From Trichoderma breve (taxonomy: Eukaryota > Ascomycota > Sordariomycetes > Hypocreales > Hypocreaceae), in assembly GCF_028502605.1 (NCBI RefSeq), contig NC_079235.1, positions 2,046,001 to 2,110,000 of the forward strand: a stretch of DNA of 64,000 nucleotides, in the 5' to 3' direction. Positions 1 through 11,374 of the stretch are shown here, piece by piece. Every line of letters starts with the position of its first letter. Position 1 is the stretch's first letter. The notes below the pieces were generated by a model. The model made no database searches, was not told the DNA's origin, and saw nothing but the letters and a program-made list of their open reading frames with translations. A program made the position numbers and the translations under genes.

Positions 1-154
1 ATAAATAAACATAGAATGCCCGCCTGTGAAGAAGAAGCTCGTTGAAATGCTTTTCACTAAAAGGGAAAAAGAAAAACAAGAGTCCGTCAAAATCTTTTGT
101 CATGCAGTCGTTGAAAAGTGGTAGGTGAAACACGGAAAATATTGATACAGTAAA

Positions 155-1747
155 TCAACAGAATCCTCTCGGGTCGAAGAGCGTCATGCTATGGCTGGGC
201 ATGATGTCCACTCTCATCGAGTTGTTAAGGAGTGCTTCGAATGCTTGAAGTCTTCGCATGAGCTGCTTATGTTCTGACATGATGTCTTTGTTGCGCTGCT
301 CTAGTTGGTGGATGTATTCAGTCGCTTTTGTCAACACGGTGCCCTGTAAAGACATGGGTTAGCAGAGCCATCTCGCAAATGTGTCTAAGCTGAGGTATAA
401 TAATACTAACCTTGCTCACTTTGGCATTGCCCTGTCCATTGTCCTGCTCGTTTTCGGTGGCTGCCTGCAGCGCTGGCACCGCATTGCGCAGCTCGGTGAT
501 TTTGTCCTTGAGATTGGTGCGATATTTCCGCTCGACATCGTTGTGCGCCATGCGGTCGGCGGACTTTGTCTTTTCTTTGCCGATGCTGCTGGTTTCCGAT
601 AGCGTGCTTGGTCGTTTCGCGGGCACTGTTTTGGGCGGCGTCTCATTCTTGAGATGTTTGTGTTTCAGATCCCGATTCTGCTGAGAGAGTCCAGATGCCG
701 TTGTGTCGGTAGAGTTGTTTCTCTGGAACATTCCCACAGGATTTAGCCCCTGTTTCGGGGCGCCAAAGCCAAAGCCAAACTCTTGAGTTAGGCTGGGCTG
801 CATCGTAGATCCGTATCCGAGGTTGAATCGATTGGGGGAAACATAGGCCGACATTCTGCTGGGGCCCATGGCGATTTCGAGAAGTCGGCGGCGCTCATCC
901 GGAGTAAGCGTGTAGTTGGTGCCTTGTGGGATCGGATCCCAGGAGTCGCTGGTCATGCGTCTTGGGATCTCGTCAGACATTGTGATGGAACTGGGCTGAA
1001 TGCCCTGCTGGGGCTTCTCCCATCCCAGTGACGGCGTGGAGTAGAGGCTTCTGGAGGACTGGGGCTCGGTCGAGGGCAGCGTCTCAATCTTGGATAGCTG
1101 GTCATTCAGGTTGACGGTGTCAAACAACTCATCGTCCTCAGACAGGGAATGATCAAAGGCGCTATCATCGAGGAAGTCTTCTTCCCGGAAAGGGGCGGTG
1201 GGATTGGCGTAGAGACCGCTGCCCAATCCTGGTGTCATGTTTGTGGGAGGCCTTGATGCGCACATGTTAGAATGTGAGAGGGACTGCGATCAGCACTCGG
1301 GGGGCCGACTCACCTCGGCTGGTTGGCCGTGTTGTACTGCTTTGAAAAGTCAATCTCAAAGCTGCCAAATTTGTCGGCCTCTTCGTCGAATTGAAGCCAA
1401 GAATCAATCGAGTCGAGCGCCGAGTGCGGCGACTCAACCTTTATCCGTTTGGCATCGTGCTCTTTGCCCTGAGACAGGACCGACTGTAGTGGGTTGCGGG
1501 CGGGATACTGCGGCATCTGGGAGAAGCTCATGTCGCCGCCTAGGCCGCTGGCGTTGCCGTTGCCGGCGGGGGCATATGAGGGGACCGCCGAAGACGAGGC
1601 TGCGGATGTGAAGTTGAACATGTCCATGGCGGGTGATGTCCAGGAGCGCTGGACCTTTGAGGCTGAGGAGTTGATGTGTCGCTCAGGTAGATTGAAAGCG
1701 CGGCCGTTGGTTACAGGCTGTGAAGAGTAGTCGAGGGCTTGTTCCAT
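155..1747 (-). CDS. SREBP-like bHLH transcription factor, 3 exons
   Basis: Exons 1747-1314, 1251-411 and 343-155, joined across two introns (62 and 67 bp) with GT..AG ends, give about 487 residues. The basic helix-loop-helix lies near residues 379-450. Its basic part reads HNDVERKYR, with the tyrosine that marks SREBP-type factors. The second helix (GTVLTKATEYI) is on the last exon and runs into a short leucine-zipper-like stretch. The rest is Ser/Gln/Pro-rich and looks disordered. The protein ends about 40 residues after the bHLH and has no membrane helices, so it resembles the short soluble SREBP relatives of filamentous fungi (SrbB/SAH-2 type) rather than membrane-bound SrbA. The role as a DNA-binding regulator of hypoxia, sterol or development genes is inferred from the family. 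The frame stays open upstream to about 1861 without an ATG, so a further 5' exon is possible; the start given is the first in-frame ATG. Confidence 0.8.
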
Positions 1748-3027
1748 GCCCAGCGCAGCAGCACTGGCTGGGATTAAAGGGGACCCTACAGGTGGCGTGA
1801 GGGAGGTGTGCGCCAAAAAGCCAATGGCATCCACAGATCGGTTTCGGTGGAATTGGCTACTTCAGGAGGAGGAGGGGCGCAGTTGACAGGTGAAGATGAA
1901 GAGGGTTGAGTATGGAGGGAAGAGAGAGGGAGAAGAAAAAAGAGATTGAGATTGAGATTGAGAGAGGACCACGTTTGATTATCAAGAGTAATGCGTCGTG
2001 GTAGCGCCCTGGCGGACGGATGGAGGATACAGTGAGTGGTTCGGGGCGGGAGAGACGGACAGCTCCGCCGAGATGAGTGCAACTGTATGATGTATATTTG
2101 TACGGGATGATGCAAATGCAAACAAAGCAGAATGTGTGCAGATGCGAATGCGAATGTAGATGTAGATGTACCGTTGATAAAGAGTCAACGGGATAGGCAA
2201 GGTATCCGTACGAGTACAGGGCAGAGGAGGTACTCGGAGAAAGTACCAAGCGATATGCACTTAGAATGGTCGATATTGGCAAAACTCGAAAAGCTGGCCC
2301 CCATGCGGTGCCAGAGCATCACAAAGTAATATACGGGGTCGGGAAGTTTCAGCATTAGCATTACACCAGTAACCCTCCAGGGCAGCTAGCAGAGAGAGCA
2401 GGCCCAGCTCCGGGTGACAGGTCGGGCAACGCCGCGACGGCTGCGATTCCGAGCGAACGGCGCTGCGTTCCAGACGGCACAGCAGCAAGCACAGCAACAG
2501 CACAGCTACGAAGAACGAGGATGCCGCTCCAGGAACCGGTGCTATCCAGAACAAGGCCCCGGCGCTAGGACCCGCGGTTGGCAGTGGTGGATCGCAAGGC
2601 TCCAGTCATGCCATGCAAGCGAGGGAAAAACGCTTGCATGCTCATGCTTTGCTCTGCTCTAGATGAGTCTGAGTCTCATCCTCATCCTCGACCTGCTGCT
2701 GCTCCCCGTCCCGCACGAGGCTTCGGTCGGCGAGAGCCGGGATCGAGGCGTTGGGGGATGGCGTCTGTGAGCCAGACATGACCTGTCACTGCCGTGGGTA
2801 TCAGCAAGGCGCAATGGCGAATTGCAGGTGGGCAGCGAGAAAAATTCGAAGGGATAGCCTTTTACCAGCGCTGCGTCGATGATGAAAATGGCCTGATTTC
2901 TTCCTCGCGGAGCTATGCCGGGCCCCTGCGACCGCGAAATGGGCTGCCACCGGCCACAGAAGAACAGAGGCCACAGAGGCGCCGGGCGGTCTCGAAGGGC
3001 TTTTGGGGGACCCTCTGAGGCGCTGGA

Positions 3028-3039
3028 GGGGGGGGGGGG
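3028..3039 (+). repeat. G12 homopolymer
   Basis: Twelve consecutive G residues in noncoding DNA. Such runs can form G-quadruplex structures and are prone to length errors in sequencing. Confidence 0.9.
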
Positions 3040-4552
3040 TCCCTGCGCCATGGATGCCATGCATGTGGGAAGAAGAGAAAAATTGCTGCTCGAATATCGT
3101 ATGATTCGCAAGGTTGCTGAAGGGCCAAAGGAGCCACGTCGTCGCTGATTGGCCAGGCCGCTTCCCGCTGTCGGCGCCTCGGTATCGAGCTTATTGCTAC
3201 CCCGTTAGGCAAGGGGCGGCCGCATGGGATGGGGCGACTTTTGCTCTCTCGGGAAATAAAACAAAAAGTGGCCGCATGGTCAGGAGATAGTGACGCTGCT
3301 GGATGGCGGCATCTTGCAACAACCTCCGGGCGGTTCCTGCCTCCACGATTTCTCTGCCATCTCCACGACTACGGGGAAGCTGCTTCTTAAGTATTTTTCA
3401 GTCGCGATGTTGACGAGTGCTCTGACATCGCCAGGTCTCGCCACCATCGAATAGGAAGATGCAAGATTAAGGATGGCATCAGTCGCTAAGATGGGCCCAT
3501 CCACTGCTGACACTGACACTGCGCATTTGCAGATGCGACCAACGAACCCCGGGGGAGACAGAAACGAGCAGGGCCTTGCATACACGACTAAGTTCGTTTA
3601 ATGCTAAAAATGCAGCTGGGAAACAAGACAACCCCAAAAAATTCCCCAGAAATACGGCCCAAAATCACCGGCTCGCTTCTCATGATCCGCCTCCAGCATC
3701 CCCGTGGCGACAACCAAGAGAAGCAGTCGCCCAATCTAGAGCAACAGGTGGCAGCAATTCATCTGGTTGCTGATGCTGGTGCTGGTCCTCGTGCGGCAGC
3801 TCCTTGAAGCTACATTGCCGCAACTGGGATCCGACACTGGGCCATGTGACGCCCTTTTCAGAGAGAGGCAAACTATCGATGCAGTGTTCTCTCTCTTGCT
3901 CGTTTCCATGCTCCGTCTCCATCCCATGGCATCTCCGAGCTTCGTCGATCTCATCCAAATACACACGGCTACTGGTCGGTGGCAGGGCAGCCCGAAGCCC
4001 ACCGGAAATGTGTCTCGATGCGGTTTGATACATGGCATGGCGTGCTGCCCTTTGACTGCAGAAATAGACACGACTGACATTAGTTGCCTGGAACTCTCCA
4101 CAACACCACTCCGAACGACCGAGGACCGCGCGAATCGCGTACGTGGCGGCCTCTCTTATCGCCCGGTTTGGACGTAGTAGATGGTCATTCGCGCCGCTGC
4201 CTTCGAAGATATCGGCTAAAGATCATCCCCGCAATGTTGTGCAAGATACAGATTACGCGAGGTCCAGCATTGGTTGTTTTGTTCCAATCACGGAGCGTTG
4301 ACACATCGAAACTGCATGGGAGCTCGCTCAAGACACGATGTGGCGAGTATACATCGAGACTACCTCTACACTCCTTGGATACCACGTTCCAGATTGCTTC
4401 GTTCCCATCGAAATACCCCTTTTGAGCTAACTGCAGGTGGCTCGCACAATCTCCATATGAAATCCTTTTCCTACGAGGCCATCTCTGGGACTAAATATCA
4501 AAGACAGTGGCAAAATACCCCCCACGAGCTTACCCTTGAAAAGGGCAAAGCC

Positions 4553-4580
4553 CAGAGCCAGGTCACCAGAGCCAGGTCAC
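4553..4580 (+). repeat. 14-bp tandem duplication
   Basis: Two perfect adjacent copies of CAGAGCCAGGTCAC, followed by a partial third start (CAGAG). Noncoding; no function is evident. Confidence 0.85.
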
Positions 4581-5111
4581 CAGAGTCCAGTTTTGTTGGC
4601 AAGTACTACCGAATAACACATGCGGTACCGTGATACTTTGCCATCCATTTCCCCGAGCCGAGGCTATGAGCCTTGATTATGCTTCAGGCCGCCCCAGCTT
4701 TGTGACTAGGAAAACCAGACAGAGAGCTTGGTTTGTGAATTGGTTTTTATATGAAACAAAATGAATTGTCCGTCGCTTAAATTGGCAACAGCCATGTCTA
4801 TAATCTTAGTAACCAAAGGCTGGAGAAACACATTGCATAAAACAAAGACATTTGCCGCTTCCTAGCTCCAAGATGCTGTTTTTGTCACTTTGATATTTAC
4901 AGTGGTTCGCTGAAATGCGTTCTCATGCCGGCATTTTCAACTGATTTCCTTTCTGTTTCCTAATGAGCGCCAGTTGAATCGCAAGAGTCGTCCATGTAGT
5001 CCAATGGAGACGATAACTCGTTTGGTTTTGAAATTGATTCGCGACTCAGAGCCAGTATTGTAAGAGAAAGCAAGCCTCCCAAAACTGTCAATCATTCTAG
5101 TAATAAATAGT

Positions 5112-5297
5112 TCACTTAGAAGTAAATGGCTTGGGGAGCGTCTTGCGACGAAGGCAGTCGCTGCATTCTTGCGGCTCGTATATGATGTCGTGGGCAGCTG
5201 ACGTCCCTTTGCAGCCGTTGAACAACTTCTCACACCACCGGATCTGGAAGTATCCGACGTGTCCACACGACCATTGCTTATCAACCTGAACACACAT
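5112..5297 (-). CDS. Small cysteine-rich hypothetical protein (61 aa)
   Basis: A single-exon frame of 61 codons with an ATG start. It has six cysteines and a spaced pattern: MCVQ..., WSCGH near residue 10, a WCEKLF segment, a CKGTSA segment, and ECSDC near residue 48. The CGH and CSDC spacing could bind zinc, although no named zinc-finger family fits. There is no signal peptide, so it is probably intracellular. I have an impression that short proteins with this W-S-C-G-H ... C-x-G-T-S-A ... C-S-D-C layout occur in other hypocrealean genomes, but this was not checked. Function unknown. The overlapping frame of similar length at 4937-5293 looks like a shadow. Confidence 0.55.
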   Translation of the reverse strand: MCVQVDKQWSCGHVGYFQIRWCEKLFNGCKGTSAAHDIIYEPQECSDCLRRKTLPKPFTSK

Positions 5298-6549
5298 GAT
5301 TCTCCGTGACGCCGCCTCCGTCCCGGCGCCTGGCCGTGCCCCCGGGGCGGAGCAGTATGGCCTCAGCTCCGAGTTTTCCCAGGGTGGAGTGATCTTGAGC
5401 TTCGGCCCTTAAATCAAGCTTTGTTTCTCGTCTGCAGTCCTAGGGGGGCAACCGGGAATAACCATGGGATTGGCGTTTTCGCGGTTTCACATGAACCTTG
5501 CCCTCCGAAACGACGAGGTTCGGTGTTCTTTCTTCGCTGACCGCAGAGATTCTCTCGTGATGGCGGCCTTCTTCATGACTTGATAGGTTTGGGCTGGCTT
5601 ATACAAGTGGTCCTGCGGGTAGAGCCGGTGTTCCTAAACGGCATGCTCCCCCAACAACAAGCCGCGCTTTGTCCACGGAATGCCGAGCTATCTGGCCTTT
5701 TCCAGGACTTGAGGGTAGCTGTCAACGCCCGGCACGCCACCCGAAGATGAGCTAAAGTGGGAAAATAAGAGAATAAGAAAATAAAGAGTTAAAGAGTTAA
5801 AGAGAGACAAAACGCGAAAGCGGAGAAACATTTCGGTGAGGCCAGGGTTTCTTTCCATACTATGACTATTCAGGGCTTGCCTAACCTCCACTTCGAGGCG
5901 GCATCGAATCGAATTTCCACCCCCACTTATCCCAATGACCAGTCATTCCCGTCTTGAATGCGGATACGACGTATAGAGAAAATATTGGCAACATGGCGTG
6001 ACATGTCTTCCAGACGCCACGGCTGACTTGTTGAGATAGAGGAAGACGCGCCATCGAGTCTCGGCGATTTGGCGGTTAGCCTGCGATGGTCGAGCAAAAC
6101 CTCCGACTGAGCCTCATTTCTGGAATATCACCCTTCTCCCCGGGTCATTCATCAGTACACCTGTCGATTGCAGGGGGATCAACGGTGAAGATGGACTCTG
6201 TCAGCTCTCAGAAAAAATTCATTGGCCAGGAAGCGTCCCGCCTGGCCGCTGCGTAGTCAGAATGCGCCATTGGCCAATGATAGACCGACGAGGTATGCCA
6301 ATTCTGTAACAATCCTACAGGATGCAACCGCGCAACCCCGCCTTGCATTTCAACTGCGACCTCTAACCATCATTGACTGTGAATTTGAAGCGGGATATAT
6401 GTGATATCCATAGAATTTCATATTCTGGGAGAAGTGTCGAATTTCTTTATTTCTTTTGCCTTGACCGTTGCCTAGCAAGTGACTGGAGGCATCGTCGTAT
6501 CAGCTCGTAAAGGATATACTGCAGTGTCGGCTCAGCGCTCGTATGGATC
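5298..6549. other. Intergenic region upstream of the P450 gene
   Basis: No gene is seen. It holds an A/G-rich tract at about 5760-5820 with repeated AAAGAGTT units and several ATAT boxes near 6390-6420. It is presumably the P450 promoter and leader. Confidence 0.45.
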
Positions 6550-6563
6550 ATGGCAATAATTGA
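6543..6563 (+). promoter_or_regulatory. Minimal uORF overlapping the P450 start
   Basis: ATGGATCATGGCAATAATTGA encodes six codons and a stop. It begins 7 bases before the P450 ATG in another frame and ends inside the P450 coding region, so scanning ribosomes that use it would miss the main start. Whether it lies in the mRNA is not known. Confidence 0.35.
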
Positions 6564-8184
6564 TATTGAGGCATGGCCTATAAATTTAACCACCGTCACC
6601 GTTAGCTTGTTGACACTGGCCTTTGTGCTTCGCTACACGTCAGGAAAAAAGCTGCATCCAAGCGAACCAACGGTGGTTCAGCCATGGGTTCCTCTTATAG
6701 GTCATTTATTGGGCATGGCGACGCAAGGCGGCCGCTACATCAAGCGTCTTGGGTTAGAATCAAATCTATATTTGCATAGATTGTGAGATGTTGTACTAAT
6801 ACCTCCCAGGTTGTCTTACTCTGATGAGCCGATTCTGACTCTGCCCGTCCCAGGATCTCGAATATATGTGGTTACGGAGCCGTCATTGGCCGCCAGCGTT
6901 CAGCGTAATACCAAGACATTATCAATGTCGCCTCTGCTGCCGGAGATAACCAAGCGGGTTCTAGGACTTGATGAGAAAACGTGTCGCGTAATTGGACAAA
7001 ATCTGGATCCGGAACCCGGGGAGCCCCGGGGGTTCTTTGCCGACATCCATGATTGGGTGTATTCTTGCTTTGGGCCTGGTGAATATGTGAATACATTAAG
7101 CTGTGAAGCGGCGCAGGAGTTATGCTTCCAGTTGCTTCAAGAGGTTAAAGCCTCTAACGACGCTGGCCATGTCTCTAAGCCCGTCGATCTTTTGGCTTGG
7201 ATTCGTCATCTGGTCACCGTGGGTACAGGAAAGTTTCTCTTTGGACCAAACAATCCTATTTCGGAAGAGCCAGACTTGGAGCATGATTTCTGGGCATTCG
7301 ACCACGGCCTTGGCGGACTGCTTATCGGGATCTTGCCATCTCTCACGGCTCCTAAAGCATACAAAGGCCGAGAGAGGTTAACGGCGGCCTTCCGCAAGTA
7401 TTTGGAAGCCGGCCATTTGGATTCAGCATCGTTGATTGTGAAAGGTAGAGCGCGGATCGAGAAGGAATATGGCATGGATATAGATATGACAGCTCGGTCG
7501 GCTTTGTCGTTCCTTTTTGCTGGTATTGTAAATGCGACGACTACAACTTTCTGGGTGGTATTGAGAATTTTCGCGGATCAACAACTCCTTAACCAAGTGC
7601 GACAAGAAATTCGTCAGGCGCTAGAACTCAGCAGCCAGCGCTCTGGACCAGGTTCATTAAGCATTGGAGTGGTCAAAGAAACGTGCAAAACGCTATTTGC
7701 CGTTTATAGGGAGAGTCTGCGCGTCGGGTCGGAGAATTTCTCTGTTCGGTTGATCAAAGAAGACACGATGCTGGCCGACCGGTACTTCTTGAAGAAAGGC
7801 GCCGTTGTCCAGATATCTGGCGGAGCTATTCATGCTAGGAGCACCATCTGGGGCCAAGACGTAGACGAGTTTAATCCTGGCAGATTTCTCAAAGAGAAGG
7901 GCAAAAGCGATGGGTTTCACCCAGCAGCCTTTCGAGGATTCGGTGGTGGCAAGACTTTGTGTCCTGGCCGTGACTTTGCCACCAATGAGATTTTGCTATT
8001 TGCTGCGATGATCATTCATACAGTTGATATTGTTGCTCCTGATGGAGGTACCGTTGCTGTTCCTGAGAAAGACGACCGGATCATGCCGGTTCACATTCTC
8101 GAGCCGGTGACGAACCCCAAAGTCATCATCAAGCCCAGAGTAGATGATGCAGGGATACTGAGTCAACTCAAAGCAGTGATGTAA
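6550..8184 (+). CDS. Cytochrome P450 monooxygenase, 2 exons
   Basis: Exons 6550-6752 and 6810-8184 (57-bp intron with a TACTAAT branch site) give 525 residues, a normal P450 length. A hydrophobic N-terminal segment (about residues 10-28) should anchor it in the ER membrane. The I-helix AGIVNATTT is near residues 305-313, the K-helix ExxR is ESLR at 369-372, a PERF-like FNPGRF is near 422-427, and the heme loop FGGGKTLCPGR carries the ligand Cys452. The NATTTTFW I-helix and FGGGxTLCPGR loop recall the CYP7/CYP8-like (oxysterol hydroxylase or prostacyclin-synthase-like) fungal families. The substrate is unknown. No secondary-metabolite core enzyme is nearby. A short upstream frame at 6543-6563 overlaps the start codon. 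Confidence 0.9.
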
Positions 8185-8865
8185 AAGCAATACACAGCAG
8201 CTAGTCATGCGACTGTGCGTATCTGGGCAAAGATGATTTCTGGTGTTGTTCGATGCTTAGTGGCAGTGTCTAATATCGCGATACGTTTGCAACTTTACTG
8301 TACGATTCTTTGAGAAATTCTTTGAGAAATTCTTTGAGAAATGCTTAAAATATGTGAATCCCGTTAACGGAATAATTTCAACAGTGAAAAGGAGCTCTCA
8401 AAAAAATATACATAGGAAGGAGGTGTCGGGCCGTCGTGCACCCGTTCGCTTGCGGCAGGTGCGACTGGCCGCGCCGATGATCTGCAGGCACGAGCTCGGT
8501 CAGGTACCATCGCCAAAGTTTTCTGTGTTTGCCTACTATCTCCTTGTTTCCATCATGGTTTGCGTGATAGATTGGAGATGCCAAACGCGCAACCAGAATC
8601 AGATGGGAGAAAGGTAACCGTCGTCTATGCACAAACAAAGCGACCCATCAGCTGCCCATCTATGCACCACTCTTCTACCGCCGTGAAGCCACCTCTTACA
8701 ATCTCTTTCGCAACATCTCATTAAAACACCACAACCGAATCGCAACCTAAGTTTAGTAAAAAACGATACTCGAGCCTGGACGAAACATAGAAACCCTGTG
8801 AAGAGACGCCGTCTATCGTTTATATCCTGCATCTCTCAGGAAGCCCAGAGTCTTGGTTCTTTACG
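8185..8865. other. Intergenic region, P450 to kar5
   Basis: Apart from the 12-bp tandem repeat, no gene or RNA was recognised in this 680-bp spacer. The short frames on both strands (around 8350-8830) have no recognisable content. Confidence 0.45.
8305..8340 (+). repeat. Three perfect 12-bp tandem copies
   Basis: ATTCTTTGAGAA is repeated three times without a mismatch, followed by a decayed fourth unit, about 120 bp after the P450 stop codon. Probably in the 3' UTR or the downstream spacer. Confidence 0.9.
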
Positions 8866-10739
8866 ATGACATCAGCCTCGACGTTCCTTTTCTGCAGCTT
8901 CCACATCACTCTCCTGTTCCTCAATGGAGTTCTCGGCTTCTCATGGGGAGGGCGCAGGGGCGGCAGTGAGTCGTGCATATCTCATTCACACTGCACCTCC
9001 CTCCTACACCATATAAACTGTTGCTGATCTGATCCCAGGACTTAACTATTCTGCCGATTTGCCTTCGTCCGGGAGTCGTTCTACTGGCACCTCCAGATTT
9101 GATTCTTCACAACTGCCTGCCATGTATGCCACTGCGCTCAGCGAGTTGCAGGAGCTGGAATCGGAGCCCTTATGCCACCGTACTGCGGCTCGCCTTTTGA
9201 TCAACAATTGTCAACTACTCGATGGCCGGAATGATGCAACAATGTTGACTGATAGTGGAAGAGCGGCTCGCGATTTTGTCGACTCATATGCTGCAAGCCT
9301 AGCCATATGTGACTTGGAAAGAGGAAGCTTCACTATCCCCTCCTCTTGCTCCAAGTTTCAGGAATCGATACTCGCCCGCATGTCGCCGCCGACCAAGCCA
9401 CAACTACACGTAACGACATCCGAGATCGATGGCTGCCTCGAGGGACTGGCACAGTCAGATTCCGCCTGGAATACTTGGGTGAGCTATCGCCATAAGACGT
9501 TGCGATTTTGCGAAGCAGCTCGTGCGGATAACGAGAAAGGTCTGTAGCTTGTGCAATGCTGTAACACGATAAAGGGGGCTCAGCTAATCCGATTATAGAT
9601 CAAAATATCCGACTCCATCAGAGGCTGACTAGTATTCTTGCGAAATTGACGACACAGCTCGAAGAAGAGATGGAGGCACGGTTTCGATCAATGAACAAAA
9701 TGTTTGAGGAAGCAGGAGCCGCTGTGGAGAATCTAAAGCCTCGGGTGAATCATCTCAAGAATAGCATCACAGAGGTAGATGCGCTCTTCAGAGACCACAT
9801 AGTTCAAAACGTACAGGTTCGTATGTGATTCACACAATGGTTCTCAGGATTGGTACTAACGGAGCTTGCAGCAATCAGCGGAATTTGTCACTCATGGGCT
9901 TGGAGAGGCAAGGCAATTACAAACACTGCTATCCATGCTGGTCGACGTGACACAAAATCAGAGTCACGATTTAACAACTTCTCATGAGTCTGCTTTACAA
10001 GAGGCTACACTACGGATCACCAATGAAGTAGATATCATTTTGGGAGCGCTTGGCGCGGCAATCGCCTCGTCCACATCTCTGCATAGAGAAATTGAAATCT
10101 CGCAGTCTGCAACTGCAGCAGTTGCGTTGAGACAGGAGAGCATAGAGACGGTACGTTGCCTGCGTTGGCTCCTGTTCAAACACGAATAGCTGATAGAGCT
10201 TGAATAGAGCATGAAAAAACTCGAAGGTTTAGCTGACTCTTTACTGGCTCAGCACAAAGGCCACCAGGAACAGCTTGTTTCTGCCCAGCAAACAGCTTCG
10301 GATCTGATAGACATTCTGGACTCGGCTTCGTCGTCAGCCGTCACTCTTCGTGGCTCCATCTACAGCGGCTTTGGCTGGGGTTCTTGGTGGCCGCACGTAT
10401 TTTGCCCACTCATGTCTCTGGTTGTTGGCTCGTATGGACTTCCACCTTCTGCAACACGAAACATTATGCTCATCAGTTTAGGTGAGTAATACCGAGGTGG
10501 ACCAACCGTTCTCGGTGCGAAATATTAACAAATGCAAAAACATAGGAGAGATGGTTGGATGTGGAATATCCATTGTCAAGCATTACGGAAGTAATATTCA
10601 CACAGCATTTTCGTCTCATGGCAAGGTGCCCCTCAGAGCGAACTCGACACCGCCATTTAATGAGGCTATTTATTCGAATGATGGGCTTTCTCGTGACGAT
10701 CTTTACCAATTTAAACTCAACGAGGCTGCTCGAGCGTAA
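8866..10739 (+). CDS. KAR5: Kar5/Tht1-type nuclear membrane fusion protein, 6 exons
   Basis: Six exons (8866-8965, 9039-9539, 9599-9816, 9872-10150, 10208-10481, 10546-10739) keep one frame and give 521 residues. Residues 1-25 form a signal peptide, fitting the lumenal domain of the Kar5 family. The conserved Cys-rich core follows with the motif [18 protein letters not shown], then [20 protein letters not shown]. Heptad-like helices fill the middle, and hydrophobic segments near the end ([18 protein letters not shown] and [16 protein letters not shown]) should anchor it in the nuclear envelope/ER. In yeast and fission yeast Kar5/Tht1 drives fusion of nuclear envelopes in karyogamy; here that role is inferred. 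Exon ends follow GT..AG rules. The C-terminus after about residue 460 is the least certain part, because another frame is also open there. Confidence 0.8.
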
Positions 10740-11374
10740 CAGCGGAAATCGGTGGGTTTCCATTTTTGAAAGGTATATGGGGATATGGCGTTTGGGACAT
10801 GAATACTCTGGAGTGGCGTTTTCATATTAGTGTTCCAGGAGCGATTCCAACGGACACGATTACCACCAAATATTACTGACCAGGAGTTTTATGGGTTTCG
10901 AGATACGCAAGCAATCATCTAGATCAGTTGTGTGTGGGCAGGTCTTGGTTCGTTGGGCAACACAGTTATGGATCTAAAAGCTGATCACTACGCAGCCTTC
11001 CGATCTGTTCCGTACGAAAATGGTGGCCTCGAGGCCTCTTGGGGGAGAATTCCTACTAGTTCTTACGTGGAATCATGGGGAATATTAGCATGGAGCAGCC
11101 TATTAGGCCTGAACCTGACTCGAGTTTCGGGATTTGATAACATAAATATCGAGTACAGCTAGTGACCGAATCGCGGGGTTCAGCCGCGCCGTGCAATTGG
11201 ACAGACCCGGCGCCCTCTCCGTAGTTGATGTCAGCTTTGAGCCGGTTCCGGGTTTACCCCATATTGTCTCGACCGGGCCGGTTCACTAGATAACATCTCT
11301 TGGCACTTGACTCCATCCTTTCAACGATTCCCCAGTACACTTTGACTTGTGTTAGCATTTGGTTTTCTAGGACA
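10740..11374. other. Intergenic region, kar5 to nitrilase gene
   Basis: No supported gene. The frame at 10555-10830 is the alternative reading of the kar5 last exon. A GC-rich stretch at 11160-11290 probably belongs to the nitrilase-gene promoter. Confidence 0.4.

Larger units (their letters stand above)
1748..5111. other. Gene-poor interval upstream of the bHLH gene
   Basis: No convincing gene was found in these 3.4 kb; the open frames are short and lack family resemblance. The stretch next to the bHLH gene (about 1860-1970) is purine-rich on the plus strand with a GATTGA-type repeat, and is probably leader or promoter. A G12 run sits at 3028-3039, and a 14-bp tandem duplication (CAGAGCCAGGTCAC) at 4553-4580. 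Confidence 0.5.

Noticed and set aside
3280..4101. Several ~100-codon frames on both strands
   Set aside because: They lack ATG starts or motifs and overlap one another, which is typical of random GC-balanced sequence.
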